Assembly: GCF_000803065.1 (NCBI RefSeq)
Contig: NZ_JSXI01000044.1
Coordinates: 1-42,341, forward strand
Source of the DNA: Sphingomonas sp. ERG5
GTDB lineage: Bacteria; Pseudomonadota; Alphaproteobacteria; Sphingomonadales; Sphingomonadaceae
Direction of reading: 5' to 3'
Length of the DNA stretch: 42,341 nucleotides
Shown here: piece by piece, positions 1 to 7,466 of the stretch
How the letters are laid out: the number at the start of each line of letters is the position of its first letter
How positions within the stretch are numbered: the stretch's first letter is position 1
Made by a program: the position numbers and the translations under genes
The notes under the pieces: model-generated
The model's database searches: none
What the model was told of the DNA's origin: nothing
What the model saw: the letters and a program-made list of their open reading frames with translations, nothing else

Positions 1-238
1 GCGTCGGGCACACCGCCGGCGCGCTCGTCGCGACATCGTAGCGCACCCGGTTGCCCGCCGGGTCGAAACAGGTCCCGGTCTGCCGGTTGGCGTTCGGCCC
101 GCCGCTCAGCACGCTCCCGGTCAACCGTCCGAGATCGTCATAGCTATAGGTGGTCGTCTCCTGCGCCAGCGCACCCGCCGCGCCGCCGACCAGCGTCAGG
201 CACGCCGCGCCGGCCAATAATCTGTGCTTCCGTTGCAT
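1..238 (-). CDS. Secreted YD/RHS-repeat protein, N-terminal part (runs off the window)
   Basis: Only the first 79 or so codons are inside the window. The start ATG (236-238) has a GGAGAG ribosome site 6 nt upstream. The product begins with a Sec-type signal peptide (MQRKHRLLAGAACL, hydrophobic core, then ALAQ) followed at once by a tyrosine-aspartate repeat, YSYDDLGRLTG, and a second repeat-like stretch (FDPAGNRVRYDV). YD repeats are the hallmark of RHS-type proteins, large surface or secreted shells that often carry a variable C-terminal toxin. Whether this one does cannot be seen, because the rest lies beyond position 1. Identification as a YD-repeat protein is good; any toxin role is inference. 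Confidence 0.75.
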   Translation of the reverse strand, partial: MQRKHRLLAGAACLTLVGGAAGALAQETTTYSYDDLGRLTGSVLSGGPNANRQTGTCFDPAGNRVRYDVATSAPAVCPT

Positions 239-565
239 GCGCCTCTCCGGGAACAAATCAGGATCAGCATACGCGAGAATCCGTGCGGATCCAGCGCTCA
301 ATCGGCGCTCCATCCGGAATGGACCATTCTTGTGTAGCAAGCGCGAAATCGGCTGAGGCCGTCACCTACCTCCGTCCTCGGGCGCGCCGTCTTTGCCCCT
401 GCCAGGGTCTAGCGCACCCTTTCACATCATGAAGATATCAAGACGATCCCATGTCGAAGTCGCGAGTGTCGGTCTGGAGAATGATGGTCGGAACGGCTGC
501 CTCTACGTCAAAAAGCTCTCGCCGGTCAGCCGACCCAAAGGGCTACCGCGTGGGCGCTATGCGCC
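239..565. other. Intergenic region between the RHS-type gene and the radC-like operon
   Basis: No credible gene was seen in these 327 bases. Short open frames on both strands lack family resemblance and ribosome sites. The region must hold the promoter of the RHS-type gene (minus strand) near its left end, but I could not pick a convincing -35/-10 pair. The right end holds the hairpin listed at 552-566. Confidence 0.5.
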
Positions 566-566
566 C
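552..566 (-). terminator. Hairpin at the end of the RadC-like operon
   Basis: A perfect 6-bp stem (GGGCGC / GCGCCC) with a 3-nt loop lies against the stop codon of the RadC-like gene. It is GC-rich but has no T-run, so it may be a weak or factor-assisted terminator. Confidence 0.4.
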
Positions 567-1228
567 TACCACAATCCCAGGTCGACCATGCTCGCATGGC
601 CGGTGCTGCCGATGATCACATGATCGAGCACGGAGACGCCGACCGTCCGGGTCGCGGCGGCGATCGACCGGGTCAGTTCCTTGTCCGCGATGCTTGGCGT
701 GACATCGCCCGAGGGATGGTTGTGGACCACGATCAGGCCGCACGCGTCGAGTTCCAGCGCGCGCTTCACGATGGTGCGGATATGCACCTGGCATTGGTCG
801 ACGGTGCCGGTCCACATCACTTCGTCGCGGATCAGCCGGTGCCGCGCATCGAGGAACAGCACGCGGAACACCTCATGCCCGGCATAGCCCATCTCGGACC
901 GCAGATAATCGATCACCACCGTCATGTTGGGCAGGAGCGGGCGTTCCTGCAGGTCAGTGCGCAGCGCATGGCGCATGGCGTTGCGGAACGCCGCGATCGC
1001 GCCGATCGCCGCCGTGTCCTGGCCCGATGCGCGCATCTGCGCCCGCCGGGTCGCGGCCAGCACGCGGGGCAAGCTGCCGAACTCGGCGATCAGCCGGGTT
1101 GCGGTGGCGGCCGGGTTTGCGGAAGCCCCCCGGGCAATGATCGCCTCCAGGATGCGTCGGCACCGTTCAGTGCTACGCGTCGCTGGTGGCGCCAGGTCGC
1201 CACAATCAGCAGCACCGCCGCCGGCCAT
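566..1228 (-). CDS. RadC-like JAMM/MPN-domain protein
   Basis: The C-terminal half is a RadC-type JAB/MPN domain: the metal-binding signature HNHPSGDVTPS with Asp three residues later, preceded by FRVLFLDARHRLIRDE carrying the upstream conserved acidic residue. The N-terminal part (RRILEAIIARG...LIAEFGSLPRVLAA) matches the shortened helix-hairpin-helix region of RadC proteins. The RadC family's molecular function is still unclear; many members sit in mobile or accessory DNA. It is the last gene of a minus-strand operon and overlaps the membrane-protein gene upstream. The ATG at 1226-1228 gives a 139-nt overlap and no good ribosome site, and no ATG, GTG or TTG is available closer to the conserved region, so the start is uncertain. 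Family assignment is firm; the exact 5' end is not. Confidence 0.8.
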   Translation of the reverse strand: MAGGGAADCGDLAPPATRSTERCRRILEAIIARGASANPAATATRLIAEFGSLPRVLAATRRAQMRASGQDTAAIGAIAAFRNAMRHALRTDLQERPLLPNMTVVIDYLRSEMGYAGHEVFRVLFLDARHRLIRDEVMWTGTVDQCQVHIRTIVKRALELDACGLIVVHNHPSGDVTPSIADKELTRSIAAATRTVGVSVLDHVIIGSTGHASMVDLGLW

Positions 1229-1599
1229 CCCCAGAAGGACAGCATGATCTGATACGCGGTGCGGATGACGTGCGGGTCGAGCAGCTTGGCGATATGCCCG
1301 CCGACCGCCATCAGCATGAGGACGGTCATCCATATCGGCCATACCCGGTTGGCGGTAAGCATGACGGCGAGCACGGTGAAGAATAGCAGGACATCGACAA
1401 TGAATACTCCTGTTTCTATGGCAAAATAGCGCTCCGGCTGCGAAGATCGCACGGCGATCGTCAACATATAAGCTGCGAGAAAAGCGTAGGCCGTAAGACG
1501 CTCCGGGCCGCCGCCGCGTTTAACGGCGTAGCTACAGGCGGCGATCAACAGCGCCAGGAAGATGGCGGTCCGTAACATCGACGGCGCGGACTGTATCAT
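1090..1599 (-). CDS. Five-helix hypothetical membrane protein
   Basis: I do not recognise this 169-aa protein. It has about five hydrophobic segments: residues ~8-26 (LRTAIFLALLIAACSYAV), ~37-50, ~60-82 (TGVFIVDVLLFFTVLAVML), ~86-103 and ~115-135 (MLSFWGWPAAVLLIVATW), so it should be an inner-membrane protein. The C-terminal tail is basic and proline-rich and lies where the next gene's frame overlaps, so the true C-terminus may be shorter in function. It starts 15 nt after the stop of the 113-aa gene upstream, which points to co-translation in one operon with the HTH protein and the RadC-like protein. Membrane nature is clear; function is unknown. Confidence 0.65.
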   Translation of the reverse strand: MIQSAPSMLRTAIFLALLIAACSYAVKRGGGPERLTAYAFLAAYMLTIAVRSSQPERYFAIETGVFIVDVLLFFTVLAVMLTANRVWPIWMTVLMLMAVGGHIAKLLDPHVIRTAYQIMLSFWGWPAAVLLIVATWRHQRRVALNGADASWRRSLPGGLPQTRPPPQPG

Positions 1600-1614
1600 C
1601 CGCGCCGACGACTG

Positions 1615-1956
1615 TCACCCTATCGCGTGCAATCTTTCTCCCTTGGGATTATCGACCGGCGAACATTCGTCGCTGTCGCCGAACCAGGCGCGCAGGCCGA
1701 CCGCGTCGCGCACCGCGGCAAGGTCGGGATGGAGCGAAATGACGTCGCGGCGCGCCTCGATCAGGCGAGTGGACAGCGCGTGCATGCGCGCCAGTTCGTC
1801 CAGCCCGGTGGCGAGCGGCACGCCGGACAGGGCCCGCGCTTCCATCATGGTGGCAAGGCAGCGGGTCGCGAGCATGGCGGCGTGATCGATCGCTTCTTCG
1901 GCGGGACGGAATGCGTCGGCAATCGACTGCGCGGCGGCCAGGCGTTGATTGAGCAT
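1615..1956 (-). CDS. Hypothetical 113-aa soluble protein in the HTH/RadC operon
   Basis: The start at 1954-1956 was chosen because GGAGAAG lies 4 nt upstream and the sequence then begins MLNQRLAAAQSIADAFRPAE; the open frame extends further upstream but only through low-complexity residues. The product is alanine-rich and probably all-helical, with no membrane segment. One Cys occurs mid-protein and another near the C-terminus (DSDECSPVDNP). I do not recognise a family. Its position, between a membrane-anchored HTH protein and a membrane protein, with a 15-nt gap to the latter, suggests the products act together. It could be a partner or anti-regulator of the HTH protein, but nothing in the sequence proves this. 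Confidence 0.6.
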   Translation of the reverse strand: MLNQRLAAAQSIADAFRPAEEAIDHAAMLATRCLATMMEARALSGVPLATGLDELARMHALSTRLIEARRDVISLHPDLAAVRDAVGLRAWFGDSDECSPVDNPKGERLHAIG

Positions 1957-1999
1957 AGATCTTCTCCCCACCGCGCGGGGGAGCGCGGCTGATCGGTTG

Positions 2000-2542
2000 T
2001 TATGAAGGGTAGGTCCAGCCGATGAGGAGCTGCTGCAGCTCATGGGCGATGGCCAGGAAACCCGCCACCAGTGCGACGAGCAGGAAGGTCGCGATGATCG
2101 AGACGATCATGCGGTGGCGATTGATCAGGTCATACAGGCCGGCCCTTTCCTGCTCGGCCCATGGCGGGGGCGGCGGGTGCGGGGTCGAATGGACGAAGGG
2201 AAGATGTTCCTCCCGCACCCAATCGACGCCGGCCTGCCGCCCATCGCCGACGGGCGGTGGTTGCGACGGCCGGTGTGCGGTGAAATCCCGGGGGGCGACA
2301 AGGTCGCGCGGTTCGTTGACGAAGGGTTCGTCATCGCCCCCGACAGGGTCGCGGAGCCGGTCGGCGGCCTCGAACCGGGTCGCCGCGCCGAGCAACCGGG
2401 TGGCGTTCTCGATGTCGCGGTGGATGGTGTGGTGCGACCGGCCAAGCAGGCGGGCAATATCCTTGGTGCGCTTGCCCTGACCGACCAGGCGCAAACATTC
2501 GCGTTGTCTTGCAGACAGTTGATCGAGTCGGTCGTCGCTCAT
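2000..2542 (-). CDS. Membrane-anchored LuxR-type helix-turn-helix protein
   Basis: The N-terminal ~60 residues form a GerE/LuxR-type DNA-binding domain: LSARQRECLRLVGQGKRTKD followed by IARLLGRSHHTIHRDIENA. A proline- and charge-rich linker follows, and the last ~40 residues hold one transmembrane helix (IVSIIATFLLVALVAGFLAIAH). The DNA-binding domain should therefore face the cytoplasm with the C-terminus anchored in the inner membrane. That is the reverse of the usual LuxR order, where the HTH domain is C-terminal. It heads a four-gene minus-strand operon ending in the RadC-like gene. I chose ATG 2540-2542 (MSDDRLDQLS); a TTG six codons upstream is possible. Neither has a strong ribosome site. 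Likely a transcription regulator; target unknown. Confidence 0.75.
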   Translation of the reverse strand: MSDDRLDQLSARQRECLRLVGQGKRTKDIARLLGRSHHTIHRDIENATRLLGAATRFEAADRLRDPVGGDDEPFVNEPRDLVAPRDFTAHRPSQPPPVGDGRQAGVDWVREEHLPFVHSTPHPPPPPWAEQERAGLYDLINRHRMIVSIIATFLLVALVAGFLAIAHELQQLLIGWTYPS

Positions 2543-2787
2543 TCGGTCACCGTCCGCCAAAACGGGGTGGAGGGGAAGCCGAACAATGATCGCCGACCGT
2601 GCAATATTTCTTTACGCATCCGTTTCGAATTGTCGCATTGGAAAGGAAAATAAATCCGTTGGGCAGCACAAGCGCGACAGGGTCGGCGGTGCGTGGCAGG
2701 AACGCCCGGAATCAAGGACGCATCGGCCGCACCGGGTTCCGCCACGGCGGACGACGTATGGCCAAGCCGGAGGAGGAGGAGGGACTG

Positions 2788-3669
2788 ATGTCCGGAATGG
2801 TGAAGGCCGCGGTGCTGCTCCTGTTGCTCGCATCACGCGGCGGGGCCGCGCAGGACGCGCCCGCGGTGCAGGCCCGGGTCGAGCGGATGCCGTTCTCCAC
2901 CGCCGTATCCGATGTGCGCCTCGCCCTTTCGCCGGACGAAACTCATGCGCTGTGGGGCATGGTCAACCGCGTGCCGGGCAGCGGGCTGGAGATCGTCGAA
3001 TCCTGGCTGGCCGGCGGCGTGTGGAGCGCACCGGTGCCGGTGTCGTTCAATGGCCCGGCCAATGATTTCGACCCGTCCTTCTCGCCCGATGGCAAGCGGG
3101 TCTATTTCTTCTCCAACCGTCCCGGCGGTGCGGGCGGCGATGATTTGTACGAGGTTGCCTATGATCCGGTCACGCGCGTCTATGGCATGCCGCGCAATCT
3201 CGGGCCGCGGGTCAATACGCCGGGCGATGAATGGGCGCCGTCGCTGTCGCCCGACGGGACGGCCTTGCTGTTCTCCTCCAATCGCCATGGCCTGCGCGGC
3301 GGGCAGAACCTGTTCATCGCGCCGGTGAAGGGCGGGACGATCGGCATGCCGGTCGCGCTCGGGCCGGCGGTCAATGGCGCCGAGGATGATTTCGACGCGA
3401 CCTTTCTCGGCAGTGCGCGGCGCATCGTCTTCACGCGCGGCGACGCGGCGGGGGACAAGGGAACCCGGCTCTATGCGGCGCACAAGGGGATGAAGGGCTG
3501 GCAGGTCGATGGCGTGCTGCCGCCGGAGATTAATTGTTCGAGCGGGCTGAACAACGGCCCATCCACCTCGTCCTCAGGCAAATTCTACTGGTCGGCGGCA
3601 TGCGGCCCGGGCGATACGCGGCTCGACCTGTGGCGCAGCGATTTTCCGACCGCGACGGGCGCGCATTAG
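2788..3669 (+). CDS. Secreted PD40 (TolB-like) beta-propeller protein
   Basis: A 293-aa exported protein with repeated WD40-like (PD40) motifs: FDPSFSPDGKRVYFFSNRPG, WAPSLSPDGTALLFSSNRHG, and a third more divergent copy (FDATFLGSARRIVFTRG). Such repeats build TolB-type propellers in the periplasm, often for protein or ligand binding. The start at 2788 follows an unusually strong purine tract (AGGAGGAGGAGG, 2771-2782) and opens with a signal peptide (MSGMVKAAVLLLLLASRGGAA). Earlier in-frame starts would add a charged leader that breaks the signal sequence. It is transcribed away from the HTH operon and stands alone, so its partner is unknown. The propeller call is good; the role is not known. 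Confidence 0.8.
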   Translation: MSGMVKAAVLLLLLASRGGAAQDAPAVQARVERMPFSTAVSDVRLALSPDETHALWGMVNRVPGSGLEIVESWLAGGVWSAPVPVSFNGPANDFDPSFSPDGKRVYFFSNRPGGAGGDDLYEVAYDPVTRVYGMPRNLGPRVNTPGDEWAPSLSPDGTALLFSSNRHGLRGGQNLFIAPVKGGTIGMPVALGPAVNGAEDDFDATFLGSARRIVFTRGDAAGDKGTRLYAAHKGMKGWQVDGVLPPEINCSSGLNNGPSTSSSGKFYWSAACGPGDTRLDLWRSDFPTATGAH

Positions 3670-3883
3670 TCTTTTCCCGCCAATCGCTCGCCAAATCGCG
3701 CGGCAGCGGCTATACCCCGACAATCGCCGGCGCATAGCCTTGAGCATGCCGCGACTGAGGGCCGGTTTGTGCTCCCGCTTTACTGGCCCGCGATCATCGC
3801 TTCCGTCCTTGCCGTTCCCGACCGCCCGTCGGCGCGATCGCTGCACGTACGAACGGGAAGCGCGGCCGAGATGGAGAAGACCG

Positions 3884-4093
3884 ATGTCGAGAATTCCCGT
3901 GCGCCCGTTCCTGATCAACAAGGATGAGACCGGCCAGTTCCGCCTCACCGTGCGCCACACGCGCTACAATTCGCAAAACTATCCGATCGTCACCGCGACA
4001 TTGCAGGACGAAGTGTTCAAGACCGCCGCCGCCGCCAAGGTCTTCGCGCGCGACAATTTCGGCGCCGAAGCCGGGCAATACGCCACCAAATAG
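3884..4093 (+). CDS. Small hypothetical protein, 69 aa
   Basis: The ATG at 3884 has GGAGAAG upstream (3873-3879). The product (MSRIPVRPFLINKDETGQFR...) looks like a compact soluble protein with alternating hydrophobic residues (TVRHTRYNSQNYPIVTATLQ) and an alanine-rich helix. It has no signal peptide or membrane segment and I do not recognise a family. The open frame continues upstream, but only with Arg/Pro-rich residues typical of noncoding GC-rich DNA, so the short start is preferred. The gene stands alone between the propeller protein and the convergent duplicated-domain protein. Confidence 0.6.
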   Translation: MSRIPVRPFLINKDETGQFRLTVRHTRYNSQNYPIVTATLQDEVFKTAAAAKVFARDNFGAEAGQYATK

Positions 4094-4220
4094 CGGCGCT
4101 GTCATCCCGGTCGGCCGCGGACGAGAGACAGATCCATCGACGTCGCGCCCGACCGCTGCCCGCTGAACGGCAGCCGGTCGCGCCGCGACCCGTCGAGCAT
4201 CGGGGCGATGGCGGCGGTGT

Positions 4221-5306
4221 TCATGCCGTCCTCGTAAAGTCGCTGGTCCAGTTGACCTCCCAGGTCGCGCCGCCATCGGCCGACAGCGCCTGTTCCCAAC
4301 GTGCCGAGGTGGCGGTGATGCGTGACCAGATGATCCGCGCCTTGACCGGTTTCCCCTCATGCACATCATCGCCGGTCAGCGTTCTCGACCCATTGGCGAA
4401 TTTGCCGCTTACCGGCGCCGTGATTTCTTCCGGCGTGCGTCCGTCGAGCCACCAGCTGTTCCATAGGCCGGTCTCGCCGTCGAGCGCGCGCAGGCCGACG
4501 CCGCGGTAGCGGCCACCGGGCAGGTCGAACATATTGTCCCCGACATTGCCGTGCCCGCCAAGCACCGGCCAATTGGTCAGGGTGCCGCCAAACTCGATCC
4601 AGTCGGTGCTGCCGACCAGCCGCCGCGTCAGTTTGCGGTGCCGCACCGACCAGCTGCCGACCAGGAAATCCCAGTCGCCCGAGCCAGGCGCGGTGTCGGT
4701 TCTGGCGGGCAGGGGCACCGGCGTTGCCGAGGTGCGGGTGAACCAGTTGCGCCAGTTGATCTCCCAGGTCCTGCCACCATCGGTCGACAGCGCCTGGTCC
4801 CAATGCGGCCGGGCGCTATGAATCTCGTGCCAGCGAAACCGCGCGGTGACCGGGTGCCCTTCGAATATGTCCGGGCCGGAGAAAGCGCCTTCGTCGCCAT
4901 GGAAACCGCCGCGCACCGGCGCGTCGATCCGCGTCGCGTTGCGCCCGTCAAGCCACCAGATCGACCAGGTCCCGCTGGCCGGGTCGAACGCGCGGATGCC
5001 GAGTCCGCGATAGGTCCCGTCGGGGAAATCGAGCGCATTGTCGTCGATCGTGCCGAGTCCGCCGAGCGTCGTCCACAACACGCTCTTGCCGGCAAACTCC
5101 TCCCACTCGGTGCTGCCGGCGAGGCGCGTCTTCAGTCTTTTGTGCGATACGTCCCAGCTGCCGCGCAGCCAGTCCCAGTCATGCGCATGGTCCACCGCAT
5201 TGCCCGGCAGCGCCAGCACGCCGCCACCGGGCCACAATGCGCCGCCGCCGGCAATCGCCATGCCGGCCAGCACGTGGCGGCGCGAACAGATGAATGGCTC
5301 GGTCAT
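4221..5306 (-). CDS. Exported protein made of two tandem copies of a ~150-aa domain (DUF1579-like)
   Basis: The 361-aa product begins with a Tat-like signal (CSRRHVLAGMAIAGGGALW). The rest is an internal duplication: residues ~43-191 and ~211-360 align along their length. Matching blocks are DWDWLRGSWDV / DWDFLVGSWSV, STEWEEFAGK / STDWIEFGGT, YRGLGIRAFD / YRGVGLRALD, WWLDGRNATRIDAPV / WWLDGRTPEEITAPV and QALSTDGGRTWEINW / QALSADGGATWEVNW. The opening motif (a D-F-L-x-G-x-W block) and the beta-rich pattern recall DUF1579/lipocalin-like proteins, but that family link is tentative. The start ATG (5304-5306) follows AAGGA. The divergent LysR gene begins 97 nt away and is the obvious candidate regulator. 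Confidence 0.75.
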   Translation of the reverse strand: MTEPFICSRRHVLAGMAIAGGGALWPGGGVLALPGNAVDHAHDWDWLRGSWDVSHKRLKTRLAGSTEWEEFAGKSVLWTTLGGLGTIDDNALDFPDGTYRGLGIRAFDPASGTWSIWWLDGRNATRIDAPVRGGFHGDEGAFSGPDIFEGHPVTARFRWHEIHSARPHWDQALSTDGGRTWEINWRNWFTRTSATPVPLPARTDTAPGSGDWDFLVGSWSVRHRKLTRRLVGSTDWIEFGGTLTNWPVLGGHGNVGDNMFDLPGGRYRGVGLRALDGETGLWNSWWLDGRTPEEITAPVSGKFANGSRTLTGDDVHEGKPVKARIIWSRITATSARWEQALSADGGATWEVNWTSDFTRTA

Positions 5307-5403
5307 GGCGGTGTCCTTGCAATATTCGTGTTGCGGGCAGGAATGACAGGGCGGGCCGATCACTGGCTATGCGAAGATGGCGGAGAGAGGCTAAGTCAGA
5401 CTT

Positions 5404-6345
5404 ATGGTCGATCCGCCCCGATTCCCGTCGCTCGCGTCGATCCGCGCCTTCGAATGCGCGGCGCGGCTCGGCAGCTTCACGCAGGCGGCGCGCGAACTCG
5501 GCACGTCGCCGGCGTCGGTCAGCTATCATGTCCGCCAGCTCGAGATGCAGATCGGGGTGCCGCTGTTTCGTCGCCATCCGCACAAGGTCGAACTGACCGA
5601 GCCCGGGGAGCTGGTTGCGCAGGAAACAGTCAATGCCTTTGCCGTGCTGCGCGCCAGCTTCGTCCGCGCCGCCGAACTGGACGAAGGGAAGCTCGCACTC
5701 ACGACCTTGCCGACCTTCGGCACAAGCTGGCTGATCCCCCGGCTCGGCCTTTTTCGCGCTCAGCATCCGGAGATCATGGTCGATCTCGACTTGTCCGCCG
5801 AGGCGCAGGACCTGGGTGGGGGCGGGCATGACGCGGCGATCCGCAACGGGCATGGTCGCTGGCCCGGCCTGCGCACCATCCGGCTGATGCCGAGCCTCTT
5901 CGCGCCGCTTTGCGCGCCCGCGCTGAAGGCGGCCGTGGCGGGCCTGGCCGATCCGCACCTGGGGGCCGACGTACCGTTGCTCGGCCGGCCCGATTGGTGG
6001 GCCTTATGGTATCATGCCCTGGGCCACCCGGATGCAGTCCTCTCCGGCCGGTTCGGCACCAGGCTGGCGGCCGAACATCTCGATGTGGCGGGCGCCCTGG
6101 CCGGTCATGGCATCGCGATGGGCTCGCCCTTGCTGTTCGCGCAGGAAATCGCGGCGGGCCGGCTGGTGCTGGCGCATGATCTGGTGATCGATACCGGCCG
6201 GTCCTTCTGGCTCACCTTTCCGGTGACGCGTCAGCGCAGCACGAAGATCGCCCGCTTCCGCGACTGGGTATGCGAAGAAGCGGCGCGCGCGTGCGACGCG
6301 GGGGCGGACTTGATCGGCGGCGCGGTGCTGATGGAAGGCAGTTAG
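5404..6345 (+). CDS. LysR-family transcriptional regulator
   Basis: A 313-aa protein with the standard LysR layout: winged HTH at residues ~6-66 (FPSLASIRAFECAARLGSFT, then QAARELGTSPASVSYHVRQL and PLFRRHPHKVELTEPGE) and a substrate-binding effector domain from ~90. The HTH and the start of the effector domain (LTTLPTFGTSWLIPRLGLF) resemble the GcvA/AmpR subgroup. It is divergent from the duplicated-domain exported protein, and LysR proteins usually act on the divergent neighbour, so that gene is the likely target. No clear T-N11-A site could be singled out in the 97-nt gap. The effector is unknown. Confidence 0.9.
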   Translation: MVDPPRFPSLASIRAFECAARLGSFTQAARELGTSPASVSYHVRQLEMQIGVPLFRRHPHKVELTEPGELVAQETVNAFAVLRASFVRAAELDEGKLALTTLPTFGTSWLIPRLGLFRAQHPEIMVDLDLSAEAQDLGGGGHDAAIRNGHGRWPGLRTIRLMPSLFAPLCAPALKAAVAGLADPHLGADVPLLGRPDWWALWYHALGHPDAVLSGRFGTRLAAEHLDVAGALAGHGIAMGSPLLFAQEIAAGRLVLAHDLVIDTGRSFWLTFPVTRQRSTKIARFRDWVCEEAARACDAGADLIGGAVLMEGS

Positions 6346-6360
6346 GACGGGTCATCGCTG

Positions 6361-6420
6361 GTTCGTCTCGAGCCCTGGACGCCTGCTTTTTTGCGGGCAG
6401 TTGAAGGGCTCGAAACGAAC
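6361..6420. terminator. Bidirectional terminator between convergent genes
   Basis: Two 16-nt arms (6361-6376 and 6405-6420; GTTCGTCTCGAGCCCT against AGGGCTCGAAACGAAC) pair with a single mismatch. Inside the loop a second short GC stem surrounds a T6 run. It sits between the ends of the LysR gene and the SRPBCC gene, as expected for a shared terminator. Confidence 0.7.
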
Positions 6421-6430
6421 GGGGCAAGGC

Positions 6431-6916
6431 TCAGCGGCTCAGCAAGACCTCGACATAATCCGACAGCCGGTCGGCGATCGACGCCATGCCAGTGGCGATG
6501 CCGCCATCGACATGCTCGAGCCACATCGCCTCGCTGGTGAAATCAGTGATCACCGTCACGGTGGTCTTGCCGTGAAGCTCGTCGAACAGGATGGTCACGA
6601 TCATCTTGTCCTGATCGGAATTCAGGAAGCCGTTATTGTAGACGATCTTCCTGTTCGGCTCGATTTCCAGATAGGTCCCGCCAAAGGGCGGTCCTTCCAC
6701 CCCGTCGGGCCCGGTCAGCGCGAAGAGGATGTGGCCGCCGACCCGAAAATCCATCTCCACCCGCGTCGCCGGCCAGTCGCGGGGGCCATACCAATGGAGA
6801 TAATGCTCGGGCGTCGTATGCGCCGCGAACAGCAGGTCGGCCGGCGCATCATAGACTCGAGCGACTGTCACGCGGCGCTCATCGCGATTCTCGTTGATGC
6901 GATTATAGGTCGTCAT
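6431..6916 (-). CDS. SRPBCC (AHSA1/START-like) domain protein
   Basis: A 161-aa protein of the activator-of-Hsp90 ATPase-like branch of the SRPBCC fold. Typical blocks are VARVYDAPADLLFAAHTTPE near the N-terminus, HWYGPRDWPATRVEMDFRVG, and the C-terminal helix after W-L-E-H-V-D-G-G. These proteins have a hydrophobic ligand cavity; no catalytic residues can be named. Its ATG overlaps the stop of the ArsR gene by 4 nt (ATGA), so the two are translationally coupled. The ArsR plus SRPBCC pair is a common bacterial arrangement in which the repressor controls both genes. Ligand unknown. Confidence 0.85.
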   Translation of the reverse strand: MTTYNRINENRDERRVTVARVYDAPADLLFAAHTTPEHYLHWYGPRDWPATRVEMDFRVGGHILFALTGPDGVEGPPFGGTYLEIEPNRKIVYNNGFLNSDQDKMIVTILFDELHGKTTVTVITDFTSEAMWLEHVDGGIATGMASIADRLSDYVEVLLSR

Positions 6917-7263
6917 TCGGGCTGTTCCTTTTTCTTGCGTTTCAATTCTTCGACATAGTCGCCCAGCCGCTCGAGGCTCTCGTCCCAGAAGCGCCGGTAA
7001 TTCCCCAACCAGGCATCGGCCTCGGCCATGCCGCGCGCGTTAAGCCGCACCGGGCGGAACTGCGCGGTGCGCCCCCGCGACACGAGCCCGGCTTGTTCGA
7101 GCACTTTCACATGCTGCGAGATGGTGGGCTGGCTGAGCCCGAACGGCTCGACCAATTCGTTCACCGTCGCCTCGCCGCGCGACAGGCGATTGAGGATCGC
7201 GCGGCGCGTGGGGTCGGCCAAAGCGGCGAAAATGTCGTCGAGCGGGTCACAGGTCAGCGTCAT
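6913..7263 (-). CDS. ArsR-family winged-helix repressor
   Basis: A 116-aa protein with a typical ArsR/SmtB HTH: IFAALADPTRRAILNRLSRG, then VNELVEPFGLSQPTISQHVKVLEQAGLVSRGR. The metal-binding Cys motif of classical ArsR (ELCVCDL) is absent, so it belongs to the group that does not sense arsenic by that site. The only Cys is C5. It is the first gene of a two-gene unit with the SRPBCC protein. A 24-bp palindrome ends 15 nt upstream of its start codon and is the probable autoregulatory operator. Confidence 0.9.
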   Translation of the reverse strand: MTLTCDPLDDIFAALADPTRRAILNRLSRGEATVNELVEPFGLSQPTISQHVKVLEQAGLVSRGRTAQFRPVRLNARGMAEADAWLGNYRRFWDESLERLGDYVEELKRKKKEQPE

Positions 7264-7277
7264 ATATCGATTCTCAT

Positions 7278-7301
7278 CTATATAGTCATTTGACTATATA
7301 G
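7278..7301 (-). promoter_or_regulatory. Palindromic operator of the ArsR/SRPBCC unit
   Basis: A perfect inverted repeat with 11-bp arms (CTATATAGTCA / TGACTATATAG) and a 2-nt centre, 15 nt upstream of the ArsR start. A possible -35 (TTGACC, 7314-7319 on the minus strand) with a TATAGT 15 nt later puts the -10 inside the palindrome, so a bound dimer would block the promoter. The palindrome is seen directly; ArsR binding is inference. Confidence 0.75.
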
Positions 7302-7466
7302 GAGTCGTAACGCGGTCAAGAGGGCAACGTCGCGAGCATTGCACGTTACCGGTCGCCGCTGGGATTTCCCGGCCAAATGTCCTTCTTACCGGGGCTCGAT
7401 TTGATGTCGCTGAAGGCGCGCCCCACTCAGGGGAAGCGGATCAGATTAAACCCTTCGGCGCGCTCT

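Noticed and set aside
4551..5831. 426-codon plus-strand frame across the duplicated-domain gene and the LysR gene
   Set aside because: Both genes have clear protein families in other frames; this frame is Arg/Pro/Ala-rich only.
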